Shown: piece by piece, positions 7,508 to 18,000 of the stretch
Numbering within the stretch: the stretch's first letter is position 1
Layout of the letters: each line of letters opens with the position of its first letter
Origin: Pseudomonas lijiangensis
GTDB lineage: Bacteria > Pseudomonadota > Gammaproteobacteria > Pseudomonadales > Pseudomonadaceae
Length of the DNA: 64,000 bases
NCBI RefSeq assembly: GCF_018968705.1
Contig: NZ_CP076668.1
Coordinates: forward strand, 2,801,001 to 2,865,000
Reading direction: 5' to 3'
Program-made: the position numbers and the translations under genes
Notes under the pieces: model-generated
Told to the model about the DNA's origin: nothing
What the model saw: only the letters and a program-made list of their open reading frames with translations
The model's database searches: none

Positions 7508-10500
7508 CGCTGTCGTCCTTGTCCATCCGCTTTCCGGTCCCGGCACTCATGCTGTTCATTCTGCTGGGTGTGCTGGGGTTCATCGGTCTGCAGAGGCTGG
7601 GTATCCAGGATTTTCCTGACCTGGATCTGCCCACGGTCACCATCAGCGCGTCCCTCGAAGGGGCGGCCCCCGAGCAACTGGAAACCGAGGTGGCCCGCAA
7701 GCTTGAGGACCGGCTTTCATCGCTGCGCCTGCTCAAGCATGTCACCACGACCATCACTTCCGGCAATGTGCAGATCAATGTCAGCTTCGCCATCGAGAAG
7801 GATGGCAACGAAGCCCTCAACGAAGTCCGCAATGTGGTGGACAGCGCCATGGCGGAATTGCCCGCCAGCCTGGAAACTCCCAGCGTCTCGCGGATGACGA
7901 TTCATGACACGCCGGTTCTGACGTATGTCATCGATGCGCCTGGCATGGACGAAGAGGCGCTGTCCTGGTTTGTCGACAATGAACTGAGCAAGCACCTGCA
8001 AGAGGTCAAGGGCGTTGCTCAGGTGTTGCGGGTCGGTGGTGTCGAGCGCGAGGTTCAGGTGGACCTCGATCCGACCATGATGGCCGGGCTGGGGCTGGGT
8101 GTCGCCGATGTGGAGACGCAGCTCAAGGCCATGGAGATCGATAACTCCGGCGGGATGGCGGAGCTGGGCGGCGCACGCATGGCGGTGCGCACTCTGGGCG
8201 GTATCGAGGACCCGCAGGCACTGGGCGCCGTTGATGTGCCGACGGGCAATGGTCGCTCTTTTGCGCTGCGCCAGTTGGCGACGATTCGCGACCACCATGC
8301 CGAGCGCCACTCCCTTGCATTCCTCGACGGCAAGCCGGTGATCGGTGTTCAGGTCATCCGCTCTCTGGGGTTTTCCGATGTCAGCATGGCCAGCGGGATT
8401 CGCGAGGCAGTGGCGGACTTCGTGGCCCGACAGCCGGGTATCAGCCTGACTGAAATCAGCGACAGCTCGGCCTCGGTACTGGAGAACTATCACGACTCCA
8501 TGAATCTGCTGTACGAGGGGATTCTGCTGGCGGTGCTGGTGGTGTGGTGGTTCCTGCGCGATCCACGGGCCATGCTGATCGTTGCAACGGCATTGCCGCT
8601 GTCGATCATCCCCACGTTTGGCCTGATGTACTTCGCCGGTTTTACCCTCAATACCGTTTCCTTGCTGGCCCTGGCGTTGATCATCGGGATTCTGGTGGAC
8701 GATGCGATTGTCGAGGTAGAAAACATCGCCCGGCATCTGCGCATGGGCAAAAGCCCCCGTGAAGCGGCCATGGAGGCGGCGGATGAAATCGGCCTGGCGG
8801 TGATCGCCACCACCGTGACTCTGGTGGCGGTGTTTCTGCCGACTGCCTTCATGGGCGGTGTTGCGGGCAAGCTGTTCGTGCAGTTCGGTGTCACGGCTTC
8901 GGCGGCGCTGCTGTTTTCGCTGATGGTGGCGCGCCTGCTGACGCCGATGATGGCTGCGGCCTTTCTCAAGCCTGTGGAGCATGTCGAAGAGGATGGCTGG
9001 CTGATGCGCCGCTATCTGGTGTGGATTCACCGCAGCCTGGAGTGGCGCAAGACCACCATGGCGCTGGCCGGGTTGTTCTTTGCCGGTTCACTGGCGCTGA
9101 TCGGCTTCCTGCCCACCAGCTTTCTACCGGCTCAGGACATTGCCCGGTCCACCATTACCCTGGAGCTGCCACCGGGTGCCACTCTTGAACAGACCGCCAG
9201 CCTGGCCCGGGATGCCAGCGCCCGACTGAAACCGATCCAGGGTATCCGGCATATCTTTGCCATGGCGGGGACGGCGGGCAGCGATGCGGGAGATGGCGCC
9301 ACCGTCAACCGGGCGACGCTGACGGTTGAACTGGCTCGACGTCAGGATCGCGAACTCAGCCAGACCGAACTGGAAGCCCGCATGCGCGAGGCCTTGCGTC
9401 CGCTGCCGGGGGCTCGTATCAGTGTGGGCGGCGATGGCAATGGCGAAAAACTCGATATCGTCCTGGCCAGTGAAGACGGGGATCTGCTGGAACGGACTGC
9501 GCTGGCTCTTGAACCCCAACTGCGTCAACTGAGCGGTGTGGGCAATATTGCTTCCAGTGCCTCGCTGCAGGCTCCGGAAGTCCAGTTCCGGCCCGATTAC
9601 ACAAGGGCTGCGCAACTGGGGGTCACCAGTCAGCAGATTGCCGACACCTTGCGCCTGGCCACCTATGGCAGCTATTCCTCGGCACTGGGCAAGATCAACC
9701 TTTCCCAGCGTCAGGTGAATCTCAGGGTGCGTATGAGCCCTGATTTGCGGGGTGATCTCGCACGCATCGGCCAGTTGCGCGTCAATGGCCGGGATGGTCA
9801 GGTGGCGCTGGCTTCCCTGGGGGAGCTGAGCACTGGCAGCGGACCGGCACAGATCGATCGGCTGGACCGCCAGCGCTACGTCACGCTGTCGGTCGAACTC
9901 AATGGCCGCAGCCTGGGCGAAGTGATGAACCAGGCCCGTCAGTTGCCGGGTCTTGCGCATCTGCCTGCTGGCGTCCGGCTGGTGGAGCAGGGCGAAGTGC
10001 AGTTGATGAGCGAGCTGTTTGGCAGCTTCGGCCTGACCATGGCCATCGGTGTGTTCTGCATCTATGCGGTGTTGGTACTGCTGTTTCACGACTTCTTGCA
10101 GCCAGCCACCATTCTTTCTGCGCTGCCTCTTTCACTCGGTGGTGCATTGCTGGGGTTGCTGGCGTGCGACCTGAGCTTTTCCCTGTCTTCGGTCATCGGC
10201 CTGCTGATGCTCATGGGCATCGTCACCAAGAATTCGATCCTGCTGGTGGACTACGCCATTCTCGCGCGCCGGGATTTCGGCATGAGCCGTTATGACGCGC
10301 TGCTCGATGCCTGCCACAAGCGTGCGCGGCCGATTCTGATGACCACCATCGCCATGGGCGCCGGCATGTTGCCGACCGCCATCGGCGTGGGTGCCGATCC
10401 GGGATTCAGGCAGCCCATGGCGGTCGTGGTGATCGGCGGACTGCTGACCTCCACCGTGCTCAGCCTGTTGGTGATTCCGGTGATCTTTACCTACGTGGAC

Positions 10501-10554
10501 GACCTGCTGCAGCTCTTCAAGCGGGCAACGAAGGCTTTTCATCATGGCCACTGA
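7504..10554 (+). CDS. RND-family inner-membrane efflux pump (PseC-like)
   Basis: A 1016-residue proton-driven RND transporter with the standard two-fold layout: TM1 at the N-terminus (LSIRFPVPALMLFILLGVLGFIGLQ), a large periplasmic porter loop, TM2-6, a second loop and TM8-12. The proton-relay residues are present: Asp399-Asp400 in GILVDDAIVEVEN (TM4) and Lys909 in GIVTKNSILLVDYA (TM10). The pore-domain start QRLGIQDFPDLDLP resembles the MdtB/MdtC-like branch more than AcrB. The start ATG overlaps the adaptor stop by 4 nt. By analogy with PseABC it should export the lipopeptide made by the adjacent synthetases; drug efflux is the alternative. Confidence 0.92.
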   Translation: MTLSSLSIRFPVPALMLFILLGVLGFIGLQRLGIQDFPDLDLPTVTISASLEGAAPEQLETEVARKLEDRLSSLRLLKHVTTTITSGNVQINVSFAIEKDGNEALNEVRNVVDSAMAELPASLETPSVSRMTIHDTPVLTYVIDAPGMDEEALSWFVDNELSKHLQEVKGVAQVLRVGGVEREVQVDLDPTMMAGLGLGVADVETQLKAMEIDNSGGMAELGGARMAVRTLGGIEDPQALGAVDVPTGNGRSFALRQLATIRDHHAERHSLAFLDGKPVIGVQVIRSLGFSDVSMASGIREAVADFVARQPGISLTEISDSSASVLENYHDSMNLLYEGILLAVLVVWWFLRDPRAMLIVATALPLSIIPTFGLMYFAGFTLNTVSLLALALIIGILVDDAIVEVENIARHLRMGKSPREAAMEAADEIGLAVIATTVTLVAVFLPTAFMGGVAGKLFVQFGVTASAALLFSLMVARLLTPMMAAAFLKPVEHVEEDGWLMRRYLVWIHRSLEWRKTTMALAGLFFAGSLALIGFLPTSFLPAQDIARSTITLELPPGATLEQTASLARDASARLKPIQGIRHIFAMAGTAGSDAGDGATVNRATLTVELARRQDRELSQTELEARMREALRPLPGARISVGGDGNGEKLDIVLASEDGDLLERTALALEPQLRQLSGVGNIASSASLQAPEVQFRPDYTRAAQLGVTSQQIADTLRLATYGSYSSALGKINLSQRQVNLRVRMSPDLRGDLARIGQLRVNGRDGQVALASLGELSTGSGPAQIDRLDRQRYVTLSVELNGRSLGEVMNQARQLPGLAHLPAGVRLVEQGEVQLMSELFGSFGLTMAIGVFCIYAVLVLLFHDFLQPATILSALPLSLGGALLGLLACDLSFSLSSVIGLLMLMGIVTKNSILLVDYAILARRDFGMSRYDALLDACHKRARPILMTTIAMGAGMLPTAIGVGADPGFRQPMAVVVIGGLLTSTVLSLLVIPVIFTYVDDLLQLFKRATKAFHHGH

Positions 10555-10607
10555 CCTATCCAGATCCGCTGTTCCAATCAACGCTAAAACCGAATGAGGA
10601 CCTCAAC

Positions 10608-11213
10608 ATGAGTGGTTCAATCTTTCTGACGCTGCTTGCCGTGCTCGCGGTTCCCGGCCCGACCAATTCGCTGTTGTTCCAGACCGGCATGAACCGGGGT
10701 TTCAATGCGAAGTCATTGTTGTGGGTGGGGGCGGAGTGGCTGGCCTATATGATCCAGATCACGGCCTGGGGCCTGACCCTGGACCGGGTCGCCCGCGACT
10801 ATCCCTGGGTGGCGACACTCAGCAAGGCCTTTGCAGTGTGCTTCCTGTTCTATATCGCGATGAAACTCTGGTCCATGGCACGTTCCGGCCAGCACGCCGA
10901 TGATGCTCCGGGCCTTTCACCGACAGGCCTGTTCGTTGCCACACTGACCAATCCCAAGGGCCTGTTCTTCGCCTCGTTCGTGGCACCTGCCGGTACGTTC
11001 CTGAGCAGTGCGGACTACCTGGCATTCATGAGCACCTTTACCGCTGTCGTCCTGCCGGTCGGTTCGTCCTGGGTCATCTTCGGTGCCTGCTTCGGCAGCC
11101 GGTTGAGTTCACCGCGTTCGTCGCAACTGTTGAACAAGGGCGTTTCCATGGTGATCGGCCTGTTTGCGACCGGTCTGCTTTACAACCTGGCTTCGCATTC
11201 ATTTACTGTCTGA
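10608..11213 (+). CDS. LysE/RhtB-family transporter
   Basis: A 201-residue integral membrane protein of the LysE amino-acid exporter superfamily. It has about six hydrophobic segments, the N-terminal signature AVPGPTNSLLFQTGMNRG and the central TNPKGLFFASF motif (NPK core). GAGGA at 10596-10600 supports the ATG. It lies 53 nt after the RND pump on the same strand without a visible terminator, so it is probably in the same operon. Family members export basic or small amino acids such as Lys, Arg, Thr and homoserine. Dab or Thr overflow would fit the locus but is only inference. Confidence 0.8.
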   Translation: MSGSIFLTLLAVLAVPGPTNSLLFQTGMNRGFNAKSLLWVGAEWLAYMIQITAWGLTLDRVARDYPWVATLSKAFAVCFLFYIAMKLWSMARSGQHADDAPGLSPTGLFVATLTNPKGLFFASFVAPAGTFLSSADYLAFMSTFTAVVLPVGSSWVIFGACFGSRLSSPRSSQLLNKGVSMVIGLFATGLLYNLASHSFTV

Positions 11214-11217
11214 TTAG

Positions 11218-11275
11218 TTTTCGCGAACGAATTCGCTCCACGGAATTTCTGTGGGAGCGAATTCATTCGCGAAAA
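11218..11275. repeat. Near-perfect REPIN hairpin
   Basis: A 58-nt palindrome from TTTTCGCGAACGAATTCGCTCC to GGAGCGAATTCATTCGCGAAAA around a short centre. It begins 5 nt after the LysE-family stop, so it could end or stabilise the efflux transcript. It belongs to the same family as 26-76 and 3349-3425. Confidence 0.88.
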
Positions 11276-11300
11276 GTGGCCGATATAGTATTCAGGCGTG

Positions 11301-11332
11301 CAAATAAAAACGATCCTGCAGAAAGAGGATCG
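11301..11332 (-). terminator. Rho-independent terminator of the DUF2158 gene
   Basis: Read on the minus strand, a 7-bp stem CGATCCT/AGGATCG (11311-11317 with 11326-11332) with an 8-nt loop is followed by TTTTTATTTG. It lies about 55 nt downstream of the small minus-strand gene. Confidence 0.8.
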
Positions 11333-11386
11333 GGAAGGTAATAGGAAGTAGGAGTTATTAACTGATTAACGCCAGTAGTGCATTTG

Positions 11387-11593
11387 TTATTGAATGATAT
11401 CGCTAGAAGACTGCGGTGTGCGAATCAGTGAGTGGGCGGCGTAGAAACCCAATACTCTTCGGCTTTTGGCGCGGTACTCACAAGCCACCAGGGACGAGGC
11501 GGGCAGGGAGTCCGCCGCTCCGGCATTGATTACCTGCATCTTCCTGCCTCCCGAGCGCAGACGTACGTATTCACCGGGTTCGAAGCTGTTCAT
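11387..11593 (-). CDS. YodC-like small protein (DUF2158)
   Basis: A 68-residue protein. The start at 11593 is set by AGGA 7 nt upstream and by the family motif falling at the N-terminus: MNSFEPGEYVRLRSGGRKMQV matches the DUF2158/YodC pattern (G-x-x-V-x-L-x-SGG-x-x-M-x-V). A longer frame from 11701 adds 36 residues with no homology-like pattern and no ribosome site. The function of the family is unknown. The C-terminal half (SLVACEYRAKSRRVLGFYAAHSL) is diverged from the usual C-x-W-F motif. It is divergent from the synthetase genes and has its own terminator. Confidence 0.7.
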   Translation of the reverse strand: MNSFEPGEYVRLRSGGRKMQVINAGAADSLPASSLVACEYRAKSRRVLGFYAAHSLIRTPQSSSDIIQ

Positions 11594-11907
11594 GTCATCG
11601 TCCTTTTTTGCGTGAAACTGCTCAAACATTACTATCACGCTTGTATTCGAGCACCGCCGGGCAAGGTTGTCTGTGGTGAGAAACAGGGACAAGTCCTGCA
11701 TACTTCTTATTTGTACCTTACGTCCTGTTTCTTGTCCGGGTATCCGGTGACATACATGTACCTGAGCGGCTGATTAAAGTTCCCTCATATCTACCGAAGT
11801 CACTGACTATTCGAGACAGAACATATGACGATTTTTGCTGGAAACAAGGCGGTCAAGTGGGTGTTGGATCGGGTGTCCAGTTATTGCGTTATTCAAGGAG
11901 TAGCTGC
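11594..11907 (+). promoter_or_regulatory. Upstream region of the synthetase operon
   Basis: 314 nt between the DUF2158 gene and the first synthetase. It contains a 9-bp inverted repeat, AGAAACAGG (11679-11687) and CCTGTTTCT (11724-11732), with nearby GGAC/GTCC elements (GGGACAAGTCC at 11687-11697, CTTGTCCGG at 11731-11739) and TACATGTA at 11753-11760. A syr-syp-box-like regulator site is plausible but no full match is present. I see no strong -35/-10 pair. The ribosome site AAGGAG is at 11895-11900. Confidence 0.45.
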
Positions 11908-14900
11908 ATGAACCAGTCCCTGTCCGTACCCAATACTTACCCACTGACTGCCGCCCAGCGTGATATCTGGCTCGATCAGGCTGTAAACAGTGATATTCCT
12001 CTCTACAACCTGGTCGGATATGCCCCGATCAAGGGCAATATCGATGGCGAGCGTCTCCAGCGGGCTGCCACGAAACTGATTCGTCGTCACGATGCGTTGC
12101 GAATGGTGCTGTTGCATGGGACAGGTGACGATGGTCTGCCTGTGCAGGCCTTTGTCGATCATCCGTCCTTGCAGATGACGCTGCATGATTTCTCCGGTCA
12201 TGAAGACCCGGACACTGCGATACGCGAATTCGTGAAAGCACGCGCCCAGGTACCGTTCAAGATGGACGGCTCGCCACTGATACGCATGCAACTGCTGCGG
12301 GTCAGCGAGAACTTGAGCTGTTTCTGCCTTGAAGCCCACCACCTGATCATCGATGGCTGGGGTATTTCGCTCCTGCTCACGGATCTGGCCGAACTCTATG
12401 AGGCAGACGACGCTTCTGACGACTCGCAGGCGCCGTCCTACGTGCAATTCATTCAGGACGATATCGCCTACCGGGACTCGAAGCGTTATGCCCGTGATCA
12501 GGATTACTGGCTGAACAAGTACCAGGATGTACCCGAGCCGCTGCTGGAGCCGCGCCATCGGTCAGGCACCGGCCTGGCACCTTCAGGGCAGGTGTCGCGC
12601 AGTTACCCGCCTGCGTTGCTGGAGCGCATCGACCAGGTCGCACAGCCTCTGCAGTGCTCGCGTTTTCAGGTTTTGATGGCTGCGCTTTATGTGTACTTCA
12701 TCCGTACATCCCGACGCGAAGAAGTGGTCCTCGGCCTGCCGATCCTCAACCGTTCCAATGCGAATTTCCGCAAGACCATGGGGCTGTTTACCCAGGTCAG
12801 TGCCGTGCGTCTGCGGTTCGATGCCGAACTGAGTTTTGCTGAGCTGGCGGCTGAAATCGCCGGTGTTCTCAAACAGGATTACCGAAACCAGCGTTTCCCG
12901 CTGAGTGAAATGAACCGGTCCCTGGGCCTGTTGCGCGATGGCCGGGGCCAGGTCTTCGATGTGTCGGTTTCCTATGAGTTGACCGATCAGCGCCTGACTT
13001 TCGATGGGGCACCTTCATACATCGTCAAATGCAACAGCGGTTATGAGCAGACGCCGCTGGCCATTTATATCCGCTCCAATGCCCATACCGATGAGTTCTT
13101 CATGGACTTCATCTACAACGAAGCGTTTTTCCAGGCTGATGAGGTCGAGAGCCTCGCCGAGCGCTTCATGCACATACTGGAGCAGGGGCTGCAAGACCCG
13201 AATCTTCAGGTGCGTGCCTTCAACCTGCCAACGCCTGCCGAGGCCCGGTTGCTTGAAGCCTGGAACCAGAACCATGAGCAGCTTGCTGCGCAGGATTATC
13301 AGACTATTCATGGCCAGTTCGAGGCGCAGGCACAGGCCCGTCCCGATGCGATGGCGCTGCTGCATGAAGGCCAGCGTGTCACCTACGGCCAGCTCAACGC
13401 CCAGGCCAACCAGGTCGCCCATCGCCTGCGCCAGCTGGGTGCAGGCCCCGACAATCGCGTGGGGATCTGTGTCGACCGTGGCCCGCTGATGATCATCGGC
13501 CTGCTGGGTATCCTCAAGGCTGGTGCCGGTTATGTACCGCTGGATCCGGCCTATCCTCAGGAGCGTCTGGCATTCATGCTCGACGACAGCATGCCGCTGG
13601 CGTTGTTGACCGAGTCCGCACACCTTGAGCATTTGCCAGCCCAGGACATTCCACTGCTGCTTCTGGATCAGCCCGAGGCCGCCGGTATTGCCGGGCAGCC
13701 TCAGGAAAATCCGCAGGTCGCCGGGCTTGAAACAGACCATCTGGCCTATGTGATCTATACCTCCGGTTCTACCGGACTGCCCAAGGGCGTCATGGTCGAG
13801 CACCGCAACGTCCTGCGCCTGTTCTCGGCAACCCGTGAATGGTTCGACTTTGGGACCGATGATGTCTGGGCGCTGTTTCATTCGTTCGCCTTCGACTTCT
13901 CCGTCTGGGAAATCTGGGGTGCGCTGTTGCATGGCGGCAGCCTGCTGCTGGTACCGCAACTTACGACGCGCTCACCCGAAGCCTGTTATGACCTTTTGTG
14001 CGAAGCCGGTGTCACGGTCCTCAACCAGACGCCGAGCGCCTTCCGGCAGATCATTGCTGCCCAGGGCGAAAACCCTCGTCCGCATGCATTGCGACAGGTG
14101 ATTTTCGGTGGCGAGGCGCTGGATACCAGCATTCTCAAGCCCTGGTATGCGCGTCATGCGAATGCTGCTACACAACTGTTCAACATGTACGGCATTACTG
14201 AAACCACCGTACACGTCACCTGTTATCCATTGAGCAAGGACGATGTCGAAGGCGGTGTCAGCCCCATCGGCAAGCGTATTCCGGACTTGCGCCTGTACCT
14301 GCTCGATGACAACGGCCAGCCGGTTCCACCGGGCGTCGTGGCCGAGCTGTATGTAGGCGGTGCCGGGGTTGCCAGGGGCTACCTGAACCGTCCCGAACTG
14401 AACACCGAGCGTTTTCTGGCTGATCCCTTCGATGCCACTCCTCATGCACGGATGTACCGCTCGGGTGACCTGGCACGCTGGACAAGAGACGGCAATCTCG
14501 ACTACCTCGGTCGTAACGATGATCAGGTGAAAGTCCGCGGATTCCGTATCGAGCTGGGTGAAATCGAAAGCCGCCTGGCAGCTTGCGCCGGTGTTCGCGA
14601 AGCGGTGGTGATTGCACGTCAGGACGAGCCGGGCGACAAGCGTCTGGTGGGCTATGTGATACCTGAAGCCGGTCAGTCACCGACAGCGGCCGATCTTCGC
14701 TCCGAACTGCTGGAAAACCTGGCTGATTACATGGTGCCCACGGCCTTTGTACTCTTGTCCGAATTCCCCCTGACCACCAACGGCAAGCTGGACCGCAAGG
14801 CTTTGCCTGTACCGGACGCCGCAGCCTTCGCACGGCGTGAATACGAAGCGCCGCAAGGCCCGGTCGAAACGCTGCTGGCCGGCCTGTGGAGCGAACTGCT

Positions 14901-15060
14901 GGGTGTCGAGCGCATCAGCCGTCATGACCAGTTCTTCGAGTTGGGAGGCGACTCGCTGCGGGCGGTCAAGTTGATCGAGCGCATGCGTGAAGTCGGGTTG
15001 CACGTCGATGTGCGTGTCCTGTTCGGTCAGCCCACGCTGCGAGTGCTGGCTGCAACGGCA
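11908..15060 (+). other. Module 1: Cstart-A(Thr)-T
   Basis: Starter C domain with LTAAQRDIW and HHLIIDGWG. The A domain has FD at 13891 and code D-F-W-N-I-G-M-V-H-K, the classic Thr code. The carrier motif is GGDSL (Ser1016), the only GGDSL among the 16; all others read GGHSL. The product residue is expected to become Dhb1. Confidence 0.88.
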
Positions 15061-18000
15061 GGTTCGGGGCGTGAAGTGGCGGTACCAGCCAATCTTGTCG
15101 AGCCGGGCGTACAGCGTATTACCCCGCAGATGTTGCCGCTGGCTTGCCTGAGCCAGGAACAGATCGATGCGGTCGTGGCCGGAGTGCCAGGCGGTGTCGC
15201 CAATGTCCAGGATATCTACGCGCTGGTGCCATTGCAGGAAGGCATTCTCTATCACTACCTGTCGACTCCCGAAGGCGATCCCTATCTGCTCCAGGGCACG
15301 CTGCGCATGGACAGCCGTGCTCATGTCGATTCATTCGTTCAGGCGTTGCAAGCCGTGGTTGCGCGACACGATATCCTGCGCACCTCGATTGCCTGGGAAG
15401 GGCTGGACGAGCCGGTCCAGGTGGTCTGGCGCGAAGCGCCGCTGCGGGTTCACGAGCATGCACTGCACGTGACCGACGGCGATATTGCCGCTCAGTTGCA
15501 GGATCGCCTCGATCCGCGTCACATGCGTTTCGACCTGCGTCAGGCGCCGCTGCTGGAGCTTCACCTGGCCGAAGATGCCGCACGCGGCGGCTGGGTTGCA
15601 GTGATTCTCCTGCATCACCTCATCGACGATGCCACCTCGCTGCGCATTCTGGGCATGGAAATCCAGGCTCATATCGATGGACGAAGCGCCGAGCTGGCGG
15701 CTTCCGTTCCATATCGCAACTATGTGGCTCAATCCCGTCTCGGCATCAGCCGTGAGGAGCACGAGGCGTTCTTCAGCTCGGCTCTGGGCGATGTGAACGA
15801 GCCGACGCTGCCGTTCGGTTTGCAGGACGTGCAGGGTGACGGCATTGCCATCGAGCAGGCCGTCGTAGCGCTGGACGATCAACTCGCTCAGCGCCTGCGT
15901 GCCCATGCCCGTGAGCTGGGCGTCAGCAATGCCAGCATTCATCACTTGGCCTGGGGTCAGGTGGTCGGTCGCTTGTCGGGCCGTGATGACGTGGTTTTCG
16001 GTACTGTCCTCATGGGCCGCATGCAAGGCGGCCAGGACGCCGATCGCGCCTTGGGTATGTTCATCAATACGCTGCCGCTGCGCGTACCGGCCCAGGGGCC
16101 GAGCGTCAGGGCGGCGATTCGCACCACCCATGAGCGTCTGGCGGCCTTGCTCGGCCATGAGCATGCGCCACTGGCCCTGGCGCAACGTTGCAGTGGTGTG
16201 GCAGCGCCGACGCCGCTGTTCAGTGCCTTGCTCAACTATCGTCATGCAGCTGTGGGTGCTTCTGCCGGTGAGGCCACAACCGTTCTGAAATGGGCCGGTT
16301 TCGAGCTGTCGGGCGGTGAAGAACGTACCAACTTCCCGTTGTCGCTTTCGGTCGACGACCTGGGCGAGGCTTTCAGCCTGACGGTGCAGGTCGTGCCGGG
16401 GATCGGTGCCCGCCGCATCGCCGATTACATGCATGCGGTGCTGGGCGACCTGGCCGATGCACTGGATCGCGACAGCGAGGTTGAGCTGCAGAGTCTGGCC
16501 TATATGCCAGATGCCGAGCGTCAGCAACTGTTGCATGGCTTCAATGCCTGTGATGAGGCATACGCCCGGGATCTGCTGGTGCATCAATTGTTCGAGGCCC
16601 GTGCCGAGCAGCAGCCGGACGCACTGGCGGTGACGTTCGAGTCGCAGCGTGTGAGTTACGGCGAGTTGAATCGCCAGGCCAACCGTATCGCCCATCGTCT
16701 GATGGAACTGGGCGTCGGCTTCGATGACCGGGTCGCAATCTGCTGCCGTCGCAGTCCGGAAATGATTGCCGGCCTGCTGGGCATTCTCAAGGCCGGGGCA
16801 GGGTATGTGCCGCTGGACCCGGATTACCCGGCAGAACGCCTGGAATACATGCTCAGCGATTCGGCTCCCAAGGCCGTGCTGAGCCAGGCCAGCGTTGCCG
16901 AACTGTTCAAGGACTCCGCCGTGCCCGGCGTGCTGCTCGACGGCCTGGCCGAAGGTGCGGAAGAATTCAGCCGCCAGCCTGACCACAACCCGGAACTGGC
17001 TGCCCGTGGGCTTGCTCCGCAGCACCTTGCCTACGTCATTTACACCTCAGGTTCCACCGGCCAGCCCAAGGGCGTGGCCATGCCCCATGTGCCACTGGTC
17101 AACCTGATGCAGTGGCAGCTCGCTGAAGGCATCAGAAGCGGCAACCCGGCCCCGGCCACCGTGCAATTCGCGGCCCTGGGCTTTGACGTGGCATTCCAGG
17201 AAATCTTCAGCACCCTGTGTGCCGGTGCGCCGCTGTCACTGATTCATGCCGACACCCGACTGGACCTGCGCAAGCTGTACCTGCACCTGTGCGAGGCGCG
17301 CATCGAGCGTCTGTATCTGCCATGCATCGCCTTGCAGGCTCTGGCCGAAGCGTTGACCGACTATCCGGCCCTGCGCGAGCAAACCTGCGCGTTGCGCGAG
17401 GTCGTCACTGCCGGTGAACAGTTGCGTATTACGGCGCCCATCCGCGCTTTGTTCGAGCATTTGTCAGAATGCCGTCTGCATAACCATTACGGCCCGACCG
17501 AGTCCCATGTCACCACTTCGCACACCCTGCCGGTGAATGTTGCGGACTGGCCAACCTTGCCAGCCATCGGCGTACCGGTGGCCAATACCCGCATCTATCT
17601 GCTCGATGCACAGTTCCAGCCTGTACCGGTGGGCGTTGCGGGTGAGATCTATATTGGCGGCACCTGTGTCGCACGCGGTTACCTGAACCGTGACGACCTG
17701 ACGGCCGAGCGTTTCCTGGCCGATCCTTTTGTTGAAGCCGGTTCTGGCCGCCTTTACAAGACCGGCGACCTGGGTTGCCGGAACGCCGATGGCGTCATCG
17801 AATACCTGGGTCGTAACGATGACCAGATCAAGATTCGTGGTTTCCGGGTCGAGCTGGGGGAAATCGAATCCCGCCTGACCGATCACCTCTCTGTGCGCGA
17901 TGCTGCGGTTGTCGCCCGTGAAGACACTCCCGGCGACAAGCGCCTGGTTGCCTATTTCACCCAGCAACCTGGCCAGGAGCCGGCGTCGGTCGATGTGCTG

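Noticed and set aside
11432..11773. 113-codon plus-strand frame opposite the DUF2158 gene
   Set aside because: No Shine-Dalgarno or family motif, and it is antisense to a gene with a clear motif, ribosome site and terminator.
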